A stretch of DNA of 64,000 nucleotides from Prolixibacteraceae bacterium. Its GTDB lineage: Bacteria; Bacteroidota; Bacteroidia; Bacteroidales; Prolixibacteraceae. The notes below the pieces were generated by a model, which saw only the letters and a program-made list of their open reading frames with translations, was not told where the DNA came from and ran no database searches. The stretch lies in the NCBI GenBank assembly GCA_003506435.1, contig DOAQ01000017.1, positions 22,972 to 86,971 of the forward strand, written 5' to 3'. Positions 49,569 to 57,128 of this stretch are shown in pieces; positions within the stretch are counted from its first letter, which is position 1, and each line of letters begins with the position of its first letter. Made by a program: the position numbers and the translations under genes.

Positions 49569-50135
49569 ATGAAACGAATTACAGCATTTATCATGCTGAG
49601 TGTTATTTGCATTCAGGTAATGGCTCAGAGCAGTCCCGCAAATTCAGGGACAACCAATAACAAAAATGACGCGCTATTTGAACAGTTTGAACTATCGGCA
49701 AGCGAGGGTTTCAATTTGCTTGCAGCAGAAAAAATTGGAAGTGGAAAACTGTACGGAATTATAGCAATCGGAACCCAGTGTTTTAGTGAAGACTACAAGT
49801 GGGGATTTGGCGCAGGAGTAGGAACACAGCTCTTTGAAAAAGAAAATCTGTATTCCAACCTCGAATTTGTTACTTACCACATCAATGAAGATGAGGTCTG
49901 GACCAATTCGTACAATGGGCTCCAGCAGGTGAAACTGAGTTTCGCCAGGAACCTGTCGAAACGGCTCGACGTATTTGTTGCCCCCAGTTTTAACCTGCTG
50001 GTGACCCGCAACAAGATTGAGTACGTAACACCCTTTGACAGCAGTTTTGCTCCGTATGAAATTTTTAAGAACACAGGCGACAAATCAACACTCCGCGGAT
50101 GGATCGGACTGACAGCCGGTTTGCGGATCAATTAA
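49569..50135 (+). CDS. paralogue of the AGF-repeat protein's C-terminal domain
   Basis: This 188-residue exported protein has a signal peptide (cleavage near QVMAQSS) followed by a domain clearly homologous to residues 280-434 of the preceding protein. Shared parts include the F-SxSEG start, YHINE, LQQ(V/A)KL(S/T)F and GWIG(L/F)TAG(L/V)RIN at the end. It lacks the AGF repeats. The pair arose by duplication with gain or loss of the repeat region. Function unknown; a surface or outer-membrane protein is likely. Confidence 0.78.
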   Translation: MKRITAFIMLSVICIQVMAQSSPANSGTTNNKNDALFEQFELSASEGFNLLAAEKIGSGKLYGIIAIGTQCFSEDYKWGFGAGVGTQLFEKENLYSNLEFVTYHINEDEVWTNSYNGLQQVKLSFARNLSKRLDVFVAPSFNLLVTRNKIEYVTPFDSSFAPYEIFKNTGDKSTLRGWIGLTAGLRIN

Positions 50136-50159
50136 AAAGATGGTAACGGGAGAAACAAA

Positions 50160-50194
50160 AGTCCTCATGGTAAATTGCTATGGGGATTTTTTTT
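50160..50194 (+). terminator. terminator after the second paralogue
   Basis: Stem GTCCTCATG / TATGGGGAT followed by a long T run. Its stem text resembles the terminator of the first paralogue (49403-49434), so the duplication probably included the terminator. Confidence 0.6.
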
Positions 50195-50209
50195 ATCATT
50201 CTCCCATTC

Positions 50210-51298
50210 TCAACTTCTCCCGGTCTTTCTTAAATAATGCTTCGAATCGCCCCATTCGCCATATCCGATCTCGCTTCCTGAAATTTCGATCCGGGCTTCG
50301 AGACAGTTCTTGCAAAGCGACGCATCTTCATCAAGGCATGGCTTGCCTTCGTACAACTGATATTCTTTCCGGTAGTCGCAGGGCGTCAGGTTGGGCATGA
50401 TGATGTTTGCACCCACCTTCACCGCTTTTTCGCGGCCAACCGGGTCGATGGCCTGCAAAGCAGTAGCCGCAGCAATATTCACATCGGGCATCAGAAGTCG
50501 CAGGGTGGCAACCATTTTCAGTGCTAGGTCGAAACGCTCCTGCCTGGTTTTCAGCAGATGACGATACACGTACAGCGGCGTATCTTCATGCTCAACGTAC
50601 GGTCCCATGCCGATCATATCGATATCCATTTTTTTGAAGAAAAGCAGATCGTCGGCCAAATCTTCGAGCGTTTGAAACGGAAAGCCAATCATCACCCCGG
50701 TGCCGGTCTGGTAACCGGTTTCTTTTAAAAGATGCAAACATTCCAGCCGTTTCTCGTAGAAATGATGCTCATTATCGGGATGGATCTTTTTATACAGTTC
50801 AGGATTCGACGACTCGATGCGCAACAAATAGCGGTGCGCCCCGCTTTCGAACCAACGCCGGTAGGTTTCCCGGCTTTGCTCGCCGCACGAAAGGGTGATC
50901 CCCAATTCGCCGTTTGACAGTTTTTTAATCTCTTTCAGCAAATGATCGACACGGTTTACAAAGACCGGCGACGACAGTTCTCCCGACTGCAACACCACCG
51001 AGCCAAAACGGTTTTCCCAGGCAAAACGACAGGCTTCCAGAATTTCACTGTTGGCCACATCGTAACGAATTACATTGGTATTACTTTTCCGGATTCCGCA
51101 GTACAGACAATCTTTCGAACAGATATTTGAGAACTCAACCAGTCCGCGGAAATACACTTTGTTGCCAATGGTTTCCCGTTTCACCTGACTGGCTTTTTCG
51201 AAAAGCAATATCCGCTCTTCGTTTTCAGCGCTGAGCAAACGAACCAGGTCTTCCTGCTGGAAATCTGTCTGTTGGATTATTTCCTGAAAGATTTTCAT
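50210..51298 (-). CDS. hydE: [FeFe]-hydrogenase maturase, radical SAM protein HydE
   Basis: This 362-residue radical SAM protein has the CxxxCxxC cluster motif at Cys60, Cys64 and Cys67 (ICSKDCLYCG), a BATS-like C-terminal half, and the three-Cys set near the end in CDYRKEY ... CLDEDASLCKNC. HydE acts in assembling the H-cluster. It belongs functionally with hydA 3 kb away but is on the other strand. HydF and HydG are not in this window. PylB, a close relative, is less likely given the hydrogenase context. Confidence 0.93.
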   Translation of the reverse strand: MKIFQEIIQQTDFQQEDLVRLLSAENEERILLFEKASQVKRETIGNKVYFRGLVEFSNICSKDCLYCGIRKSNTNVIRYDVANSEILEACRFAWENRFGSVVLQSGELSSPVFVNRVDHLLKEIKKLSNGELGITLSCGEQSRETYRRWFESGAHRYLLRIESSNPELYKKIHPDNEHHFYEKRLECLHLLKETGYQTGTGVMIGFPFQTLEDLADDLLFFKKMDIDMIGMGPYVEHEDTPLYVYRHLLKTRQERFDLALKMVATLRLLMPDVNIAAATALQAIDPVGREKAVKVGANIIMPNLTPCDYRKEYQLYEGKPCLDEDASLCKNCLEARIEISGSEIGYGEWGDSKHYLRKTGRS

Positions 51299-51377
51299 CT
51301 GTTGCGAAGATAAGAAAATAGTTTGGGGAGAAACCGGGGTAAAGTCAGATTAACAATTATCGGATTACAGAATATTT

Positions 51378-51767
51378 CTACTCTTTGATAATGGACTCTA
51401 CTTTATGTATCAGCTCTTCAACAGGCTCGAAATATTGCATAACCTGATTTTCTTCAAAATAGAATAAGTCATCATAATCGCCTTTTTGTCTCCATGTAAA
51501 AAGCTGTGCATAAATCTTTCCGTACTTTTTATCAATCTTCTGAGTCTTTATAAAGTACTCGGTAAAATTTGTTTTTGCTCCGTTATGGGTTGTTGGGTTG
51601 AGTTCATGTTTTAGTAAAAGCGCCATCACAGCATAATAGGCAGCGTAATAAAGCCTGTTGATGGTGGAATTCCATTTCCCTTTTGCTGCAAGTATTCTGG
51701 CATCATCCAGTGTATCCCATGATCTTGCGATCCTGTATTTTATATGGTTTTCCTGTTCCGGTCGCAT
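51378..51767 (-). CDS. HEPN domain protein (toxin of a HEPN/MNT pair)
   Basis: This 129-residue helical protein has the HEPN core RLYYAAYYAVMALLLK (about residues 40-55) and the HNGAKTNF segment typical of this subgroup. In HEPN/MNT type VII systems the HEPN partner is the toxin, kept inactive by the nucleotidyltransferase. It starts 4 bp after the MNT gene. The exact RNase residues are not obvious, so activity is not certain. Confidence 0.85.
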   Translation of the reverse strand: MRPEQENHIKYRIARSWDTLDDARILAAKGKWNSTINRLYYAAYYAVMALLLKHELNPTTHNGAKTNFTEYFIKTQKIDKKYGKIYAQLFTWRQKGDYDDLFYFEENQVMQYFEPVEELIHKVESIIKE

Positions 51768-51771
51768 GGCA

Positions 51772-52089
51772 TTAAATCCTTATTCCATCGCGATTGATAT
51801 TCTCATGCAACGGGGAGTACAAATGTTTCTGTTCCCATTCTTTTTTCGAGTAAACTAAAGGAGAAATGACTTCGCCCGTTTCTATTTCAATTTCGTAAAG
51901 CGCATCAATAAATTGCTTTTCCAGTTCAAAATTGACCTTCGGGGTATTGAGAAGTATCAGGATATCCCAATCAGACAGTTTCCCGGCATGTCCTCTGGCC
52001 CGTGAACCATACAGATAAACCTCCGACTGAGGAGCAGTGCTGTTCACGGCTTCTTTTATCTTTCTCAATATGATTTCCTTTTTACTCAT
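51772..52089 (-). CDS. MNT nucleotidyltransferase (antitoxin of a HEPN/MNT pair)
   Basis: This 105-residue minimal nucleotidyltransferase has the GSRARG motif (28-33) and the metal ligands in SDWD (Asp40 and Asp42). Such antitoxins AMPylate or otherwise modify the HEPN toxin. The ATG at 52089 is preferred over an upstream TTG. The pair is compact and mobile in many genomes. Confidence 0.86.
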   Translation of the reverse strand: MSKKEIILRKIKEAVNSTAPQSEVYLYGSRARGHAGKLSDWDILILLNTPKVNFELEKQFIDALYEIEIETGEVISPLVYSKKEWEQKHLYSPLHENINRDGIRI

Positions 52090-52202
52090 ACGACAAATAT
52101 ACAATAATGCACGCTCTTTTCAATCTGGTTGCTTATTTGACAAACCCAAGTTTCCGTAGTTCGTTACAGATGAGAACTTGTTGCTTTCTCGTTACCAGAC
52201 TT

Positions 52203-52982
52203 CTATTCAACCCGTAATACAGGCGCGACCCCTTCAGGAAGCGGATCTCCGGCATAACAAACCTTTTCGAGGTACAAACCCGAAGGCGGGGCCGTGAGTT
52301 TGGCCACCAGTTCCGATGGCCTTTTAAAAAACGACTCAACTTCGTGAACCGTGAGTTTTCCTCTTCCGGCTTCAACTATCACCCCAACCATGCGGCGCAC
52401 CTGCTTCCAAAGGAAATGACTGCCCGAAACACGGATCAGGATCAGGTCGCCCGCCCCGGTAATTTCAATATTGCTTATTTCAACCAGCGTGGACTTGTCT
52501 TCATCCGATTTTTCTGCAAAATTCCGAAAGTCTTTCATCCCAATGAACAGCGATGCTACCTGTTTCATTTTTCCAATATCGAGCGGGTCTTTTACCCACC
52601 AAACCATCTTTTTCCCGAAAGCCGACGGACGTTTCGATATTTGATACAGATACGAACGGTGTACCGCATCGTAGCGGGCATGGAAACTCGGGGCTGCCGG
52701 ATGCACATGGGTAACCACCACATCGTGCGGCAACCGGTCGTTCAGTTGGTTTTTTAATTGCTGAGGTTTTATGTTCCGGTTCACATCGAGGTGGGCGACC
52801 TGCGCCAGCGCATGAACCCCCTGATCGGTGCGGCCTGCGCCGTATAGCTCTATCTTTTCGCCGGGAAAAATTTCCTTGCAGGCATCAATCAGCGTGCCTT
52901 GCACCGATTTGGCGCCTTTTTGCAACTGCCAGCCCGAGTAGCGCGTCCCGTCGTATTCAATGGTGAGTTTATAGCGTGCCAT
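52203..52982 (-). CDS. truA: tRNA pseudouridine(38-40) synthase
   Basis: This 259-residue enzyme has the catalytic Asp53 in GAGRTDQGVHA. The C-terminal half ends with the SHFLWKQVRRMVG strand typical of TruA. The ATG at 52982 gives the usual start MARYKLTIEYDG. It modifies U38-U40 in the anticodon arm. It is a chromosomal gene that marks the edge of the accessory region beginning at about 53.0 kb. Confidence 0.96.
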   Translation of the reverse strand: MARYKLTIEYDGTRYSGWQLQKGAKSVQGTLIDACKEIFPGEKIELYGAGRTDQGVHALAQVAHLDVNRNIKPQQLKNQLNDRLPHDVVVTHVHPAAPSFHARYDAVHRSYLYQISKRPSAFGKKMVWWVKDPLDIGKMKQVASLFIGMKDFRNFAEKSDEDKSTLVEISNIEITGAGDLILIRVSGSHFLWKQVRRMVGVIVEAGRGKLTVHEVESFFKRPSELVAKLTAPPSGLYLEKVCYAGDPLPEGVAPVLRVE

Positions 52983-53099
52983 ATCTTTTTTTTGCAAAAA
53001 AAAAACAGGAACGGTTTGGTTGATTCGGATGGGTAAAAATACTATTCGTTGGAAATGCAGGTTGAGAATTGTTTTTTCTGACGGTCGGCGGTATGTGCT

Positions 53100-55040
53100 T
53101 CATTTATCTTTCTTCCATATATTTCTTTCTGAATTTTCATACAAGTCAAGTGATGTTTTAAAAAATTGCTGCTTGCTATCAGTAAGCTTATAAAAGGCAG
53201 AATTTGTAACTAAATATGAAAATACTTTAAGTCTTATTTGATTTAGCATATTACCATTATTTACAAATAAATATTTAGTCAATTCAAAAACAACAGTCAG
53301 TATTAATATGAAATATAATTTTTCAGTCAATAAACCTATAAAAAGAGGAATCGCAGGTACAACTAAAACCGTGAAAACTATGTCAATCAACAATGTTATT
53401 GTTTTTGATTTTTTAATATATAGTGGGATTTCACTCAATGCATTTGAATAAATTTTATCAAATTTCATTTTACTTTGTTCTGCAGCCGAAAGTTTTCTGT
53501 CAAGATATGTTTCAGTAAATTCTTGAATAGAAATATGTTTAGGCTCTGAATAGTCCATATTTAAGGAAGTGTCATATTTCAAATCTGAGTATGCTTTTAA
53601 TACTTCTTTAATTTGAGCTGTTTCATTTGTAAACGTGCGAATCTGTTTTATATAATTAAGAGCTTCTCTGCCAGTTAATTTAAATTCGGTTGTGCGACGT
53701 TTTAAAAATCTTAAAAATGTTTTATAATCTTCTTCTTGGCTTTCATCATATGATATGCTATGAATTAAAAAAAGTTGAGAAGGAAATATTGTTTCCACAA
53801 TATCACAATTACTTTCTTTAATTAAAATCTGATTTAAAGTCCTATCTGTTGTTAAGTAGAATGATTTTATTTCTGAATAACTAGTCGTTTGATTACCTCT
53901 CAATTCTCTTACATATAAAACATTGAAAGCATCAACTTCAGCAGCACTTTGTGTATATCTTGAACACTGATTTATTTCTTTTTTTGCTTCTAAAAATTTA
54001 TTTTTCCAATGTTCAATCCTTGCTTTGGGAATTTCTACTGATTTATCAATTGGTTTTAAGCCCAGTTCATTTTCTAACAAACGAAAACTTGTTATTAGAT
54101 TTGTTTCATAGGCTTCAGGTGAAAGTACTTTATTTAACTTTTTCTGCTCAATGTAATAAGTCACAAAACCTTCGTTATACAAATATTTATCACTATTATA
54201 AGACTCCTCAAGTATTTCAATGTTTTTCTGACTTATGGCATATTTTATTTCTGTAACACTTGCTTGAACCCGCCTTTTTAATTCTTCGAATGTGTAGCTG
54301 CTATATTCAAATTGGATTCCTTGATAAGTACACCATTTAATTACTTTTAGCAAACTATCTTTTCTTTCTTCTCCACCAATCCCAAGTAGGCGAAATATAA
54401 TATTTGTATCAAGGCAGTATCTTTTGCCTTTGAAAATATCTTTTGTTAATTCTTTAATGCCTTTGCTTGATGTAAATATTGAAAATTCAATTGCTTTTAG
54501 AAATACATTGAATACTGCAATATTCTTTTTGTAATTGTCCCAATCAATGAAGTTATTAAAAGCATCGACTTCTTCTTTTGTGAATTTTTGTTTTAGTTCA
54601 ACTGGTATGATTGATTTAATATTGTCAGGATTGAATGAGCTTATATTGTTGTAAATTGAATCGTAGAGTATTATTTTAATAGCCTCACCTAATGATTGCA
54701 AAAGACCATTAATGTTTATAAAATCATTAATATACTTTTCTAAACTATCTTCAGTAACGGTGTGATCAATTTCATTAAACTTTTCTTCCGTTAATTTTAA
54801 TGAAATGTCTTTAGTCGAAGGTGTTTTGACTAAGAAATCACAATTATCAATTAATTTGTCAAAATAGTCTTTCTCAATATGAAATTTGCAATAACCAACG
54901 ACATATTCAAAACACTCATTTCTTTCAATTTCTTGATTGTAATTCTCAAAAATCAGTTCTGCAATTTGAGAAAGAATAATTGAATTTAATCTATTGTGAC
55001 TTTTGTCTTCAATTAGGCAATTAAATCGAAATAAATTCAT
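53100..55040 (-). CDS. PIN-domain protein with C-terminal membrane helices (cassette-borne)
   Basis: This 646-residue protein is unrecognised as a whole. Residues 205-400 look like a PIN nuclease: CLDTNIIFRLL has Asp211 and Asn213, and YLTTDRTL supplies Asp399. An N-terminal helical part of about 200 residues precedes it, and two membrane helices at about 547-593 follow. PIN domains are Mg2+-dependent RNases found in toxins and RNA processing, so a membrane-tethered RNase with defence or toxin action is plausible but not shown. The DNA is strongly AT-rich. It is the gene of cassette unit 2 and is very long for a cassette. Confidence 0.8.
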   Translation of the reverse strand: MNLFRFNCLIEDKSHNRLNSIILSQIAELIFENYNQEIERNECFEYVVGYCKFHIEKDYFDKLIDNCDFLVKTPSTKDISLKLTEEKFNEIDHTVTEDSLEKYINDFININGLLQSLGEAIKIILYDSIYNNISSFNPDNIKSIIPVELKQKFTKEEVDAFNNFIDWDNYKKNIAVFNVFLKAIEFSIFTSSKGIKELTKDIFKGKRYCLDTNIIFRLLGIGGEERKDSLLKVIKWCTYQGIQFEYSSYTFEELKRRVQASVTEIKYAISQKNIEILEESYNSDKYLYNEGFVTYYIEQKKLNKVLSPEAYETNLITSFRLLENELGLKPIDKSVEIPKARIEHWKNKFLEAKKEINQCSRYTQSAAEVDAFNVLYVRELRGNQTTSYSEIKSFYLTTDRTLNQILIKESNCDIVETIFPSQLFLIHSISYDESQEEDYKTFLRFLKRRTTEFKLTGREALNYIKQIRTFTNETAQIKEVLKAYSDLKYDTSLNMDYSEPKHISIQEFTETYLDRKLSAAEQSKMKFDKIYSNALSEIPLYIKKSKTITLLIDIVFTVLVVPAIPLFIGLLTEKLYFILILTVVFELTKYLFVNNGNMLNQIRLKVFSYLVTNSAFYKLTDSKQQFFKTSLDLYENSERNIWKKDK

Positions 55041-55075
55041 AATGTTTATCTTTTAGTGTGTCGTTGTCTTTTTTA

Positions 55076-55217
55076 GCATTACCGCCAACAGTCACTTGCA
55101 AGTTGTCGTTGCGGATTTCGAAGAGCGTCAGTGTCCGATAGGACATGACGGTCAAGAAAGGAGCAGAGACAACGCACACCACTGTACCCGCAATGCAATT
55201 TGCAATTTGTTAGGCGC
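55076..55217 (-). repeat. attC-like folded recombination element
   Basis: The outer arms hold GCGCCTAAC (minus strand, complement of 55209-55217) and GTTGGCGG (complement of 55082-55089). Inner arms of about 18 nt pair with one bulge: TTGCAAGTTGTCGTTGCGG at 55096-55114 and its near-complement at 55188-55205. A central hairpin at 55125-55150 has stem CGTCA-TGTCC / GGACATGACG around GATA. Size and two-stem plan resemble long attC sites such as the Vibrio VCR. It is not a protein gene. Confidence 0.6.
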
Positions 55218-55252
55218 TGATTTTTATCCATTTTTTTTTGAATCTTCTATTT

Positions 55253-55720
55253 CTATCGATGTCTAAAAAAGTTTTCTGGCCACAAAGGCTCAGGTAAATA
55301 GTGTCTAATCATTTCAGAAGCCCAATCATATCCACGTGATTCTAGTTCTCTCAAAAAATACGGCCAAGGTGGAATATTACTCCTATAAACATTAACTGAA
55401 GAAGTTGACATTCCACCTCCTTGTGATGTCGAAAGTCCGCCATACTGAGATGTCGATAAACCCCCATATTGAGAAGTTGAAAGTCCACCGTATTGGGAGG
55501 TTGAGAGTCCACCATACTGTGACGTGGATAGTCCGCCATACTGTGAAGTAGACATCCCGCCGTATTGAGAAGTTGAAAGTCCACCGTATTGAGAGGTAGA
55601 TGCACCTCCGTATTGAGAGGTAGACATTCCTCCATACTGGGATGTCGATAATCCACCTCCTTGACTTGTACTAAGATTTCTAGGCCAAGTTCTTAAATTA
55701 GGAATAATTGGTCTGCTCAT
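55253..55720 (-). CDS. STSQYGGL octapeptide-repeat protein (cassette-borne)
   Basis: This 155-residue protein has a short N-terminus, then residues 16-108 made of about 11.6 head-to-tail copies of an 8-residue unit (L/M/A)STSQYGG, and a 47-residue C-terminal tail with YRSNIPPWPYFLRELESRGYDWASEMIRHYL. From memory, similar Gly-rich (G)GGLSTGP-type repeat proteins with a matching tail are carried in bacterial gene cassettes; I cannot search to confirm. Function unknown. The repeats could form a beta-solenoid or polymer, with the tail as a helical domain. It is the only gene of cassette unit 1. Confidence 0.8.
   Translation of the reverse strand: MSRPIIPNLRTWPRNLSTSQGGGLSTSQYGGMSTSQYGGASTSQYGGLSTSQYGGMSTSQYGGLSTSQYGGLSTSQYGGLSTSQYGGLSTSQYGGLSTSQGGGMSTSSVNVYRSNIPPWPYFLRELESRGYDWASEMIRHYLPEPLWPENFFRHR
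55397..55675 (-). repeat. 24-bp tandem repeat encoding the octapeptides
   Basis: About 11.6 copies of a 24-bp unit. The peptide is almost constant while the codons vary freely at wobble positions (for example Ser as TCG, TCA or TCT; Gln as CAG or CAA; Tyr as TAT or TAC). Confidence 0.9.
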
Positions 55721-55881
55721 ATTTTTGCATTTTTAGTTTTTCAAATTTGCGCCTAACTTACTTACACATAAACCTTTCCTCTTCTACAGGTTAATATATT
55801 CACCCAAAAACCGGAGATATTGTTTACCCTTTTGCATGTATGGGGTACACAATGTTTTTTTATCTGTTTTCTTTCTACAAA

Positions 55882-56109
55882 TCATTGAATGGCAATTTTA
55901 TTCGTTGTAAACTTCGGATCGAAACATGGGTATATATTTCTGTTGTTTTGCTGCTCTTGTGCCCGGCAATTTAGGGTACTGCTACAGCGGGTATTTACCG
56001 CGGTCTTCAGTTGTCGGTTGATGGCCGGATGGTAATCAAAAGCAATCGTTACCACCGGAACCCGTTTGTGTTCTGCATACATGAGTATTATGGCTGGCCT
56101 GTTGATCAC
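55882..56109 (-). pseudogene. possible tyrosine-recombinase N-terminal fragment
   Basis: A 75-codon ORF contains VPVVTIAFDYHPAINRQLK followed by RCSSTLNCR. This resembles the N-terminal arm of Bacteroidota tyrosine integrases, in which a hydrophobic strand and helix are followed by a motif like RWSxTxxxW. Both expected Trp positions are changed, and the ORF stops before any catalytic domain. It is probably a decayed remnant, with low certainty. It lies 125 bp upstream of the first cassette arm. Confidence 0.35.
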
Positions 56110-56255
56110 CTGTTATTGATTTTTCCTTAAAATTAAATACATTCTGATTAATACGCAATAACCGATTTTTTTTTCAGTCGCAAACGAGGTTGGTTTTCAA
56201 CACAGAGAACAATCTTCTTTATATTCCCTTATTCCCAAAACAACTCAACCCTGCC

Positions 56256-56475
56256 GGTACGTAATTGCAGCTCGCCGGTACGTTATCGCACCGCTGAGGT
56301 GCGTTGTCGCAGTCCGGAGGTGGGTGAACGCACCAAATCGGTGCGATTGTCCACCAAATTGCTAAGTGGACGTTGCAATTTAGTGCGATCACGCACCAAA
56401 TTGCTAAGTAGACATTGCAAAATGGTGCGATCGCGCACCCTGGCGGTGCGTTGTCGCACCAATCCGGTACGATTA
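56256..56475. repeat. 21-nt palindromic tandem repeat array
   Basis: About ten units of roughly 21 nt, with the shape GGTGCGTTnTCGCACCnnnnn, lie head to tail; some units are lengthened by an AAATTGCTAA insert. Each unit can form a small hairpin. The units also give overlapping ORFs on both strands, which are by-products. Confidence 0.75.
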
Positions 56476-56595
56476 ACTTTGTCAACTGTCAGCTACAACT
56501 ATTGTCTGAAATTGAAGCATTGCCCCGATTTAATCGTAACGTTACCCAGCAGTATCACCTGTCCCTGATTACAGAGTCACCCTGCCCCGATCATA

Positions 56596-56690
56596 GCGTC
56601 ATCCCGAACCCGTTTCGGGATCTGTTGCTTTGTCGTGCCTTTCTATTGTTATCATGAGATGCCGAAACGAGTTCGGCATGACGCTTTAAA
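56596..56690. repeat. REP-like palindromes
   Basis: Two neighbouring palindromes, one around CATCCCGAACCCGTTTCGGG and one around GATGCCGAAACGAGTTCGGC, match dispersed extragenic palindromes often seen in Bacteroidota. Confidence 0.6.
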
Positions 56691-57128
56691 GAGTGGTGTG
56701 TTGTGAGGGAAGGTGAGATGCCGAAATGATCCTGATATTCATCCTGTCGTGTGGAAATATCTTTTTTGATGATCGTTTTTCGTGTATAAGCACGCATGAG
56801 TATCCTTCCGTCCGCAGCAAGGACAGCTCCCTAATCAAACTTTTCATATCAACGGGTATTTATTAACAAGAAATGAATTACAACCACCCCGTCCGATTCC
56901 CGATGTACCGGGGTTGTCCAAAAACTCTGTGTTTCTCTGTTTTTTTACTCTGTGTAACTCTGTGGTAAAAAATAAACAATTGAACCACAGAGTTTCTCAG
57001 AGTTACCCGCAGAATTTCACAGAGCAGTAAAGATTATTATTACTGAAAATAGTTATTTACAAAGATTTATCTCTTAGCCTGACCGGGAAGGGGGCCTTAC
57101 CCCACGCTTCCTGATCGGGTTGATAAAA

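Larger units (their letters stand above)
53080..55757 (-). mobile_element. integron-like pair of gene cassettes (no integrase in place)
   Basis: Two units read on the minus strand. Unit 1 (55757 to 55209) starts with GTTAGGCGC and ends with the exact reverse complement GCGCCTAAC after one gene. Unit 2 (about 55093 to 53080) starts with GACTGTTGGCGGTAATGC and ends with GCACATACCGCCGACCGTC, a near-perfect reverse complement. Between the genes lies a 140-bp foldable element. In integron cassettes, the start of each cassette (TTRRRY) is complementary to that cassette's own R'' box at its end; both units obey this. The mismatch between R'' of unit 1 (GCCTAAC) and R' of unit 2 (GTTGGCG) at the junction is also expected. 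Beyond unit 2 no full attC follows. Confidence 0.6.
55758..57128. other. 1.4-kb gene-poor region with palindromes
   Basis: Next to the cassettes. It contains a recombinase-like fragment (55882-56109), a 21-nt repeat array (56256-56475), REP-like palindromes (56596-56690), an inverted repeat near 56950-57010 (CTCTGTGGT ... ACCACAGAG), and a strong hairpin at 57078-57119 (CCTGACCGGGAAG paired with CTTCCTGATCGGG) just past the minus-strand LVIVD gene. No intact gene is seen. Confidence 0.6.

Noticed and set aside
55397..55675. CRISPR array in the octapeptide gene
   Set aside because: The 24-bp period has no spacers and stays in frame with an open reading frame, so it is a coding tandem repeat.
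56219..56568. Cys-rich ORF on the minus strand and Arg-rich ORF on the plus strand
   Set aside because: Both are translations of the 21-nt palindromic array; the apparent peptide repeats come from the DNA repeat, and neither has a plausible start or end.
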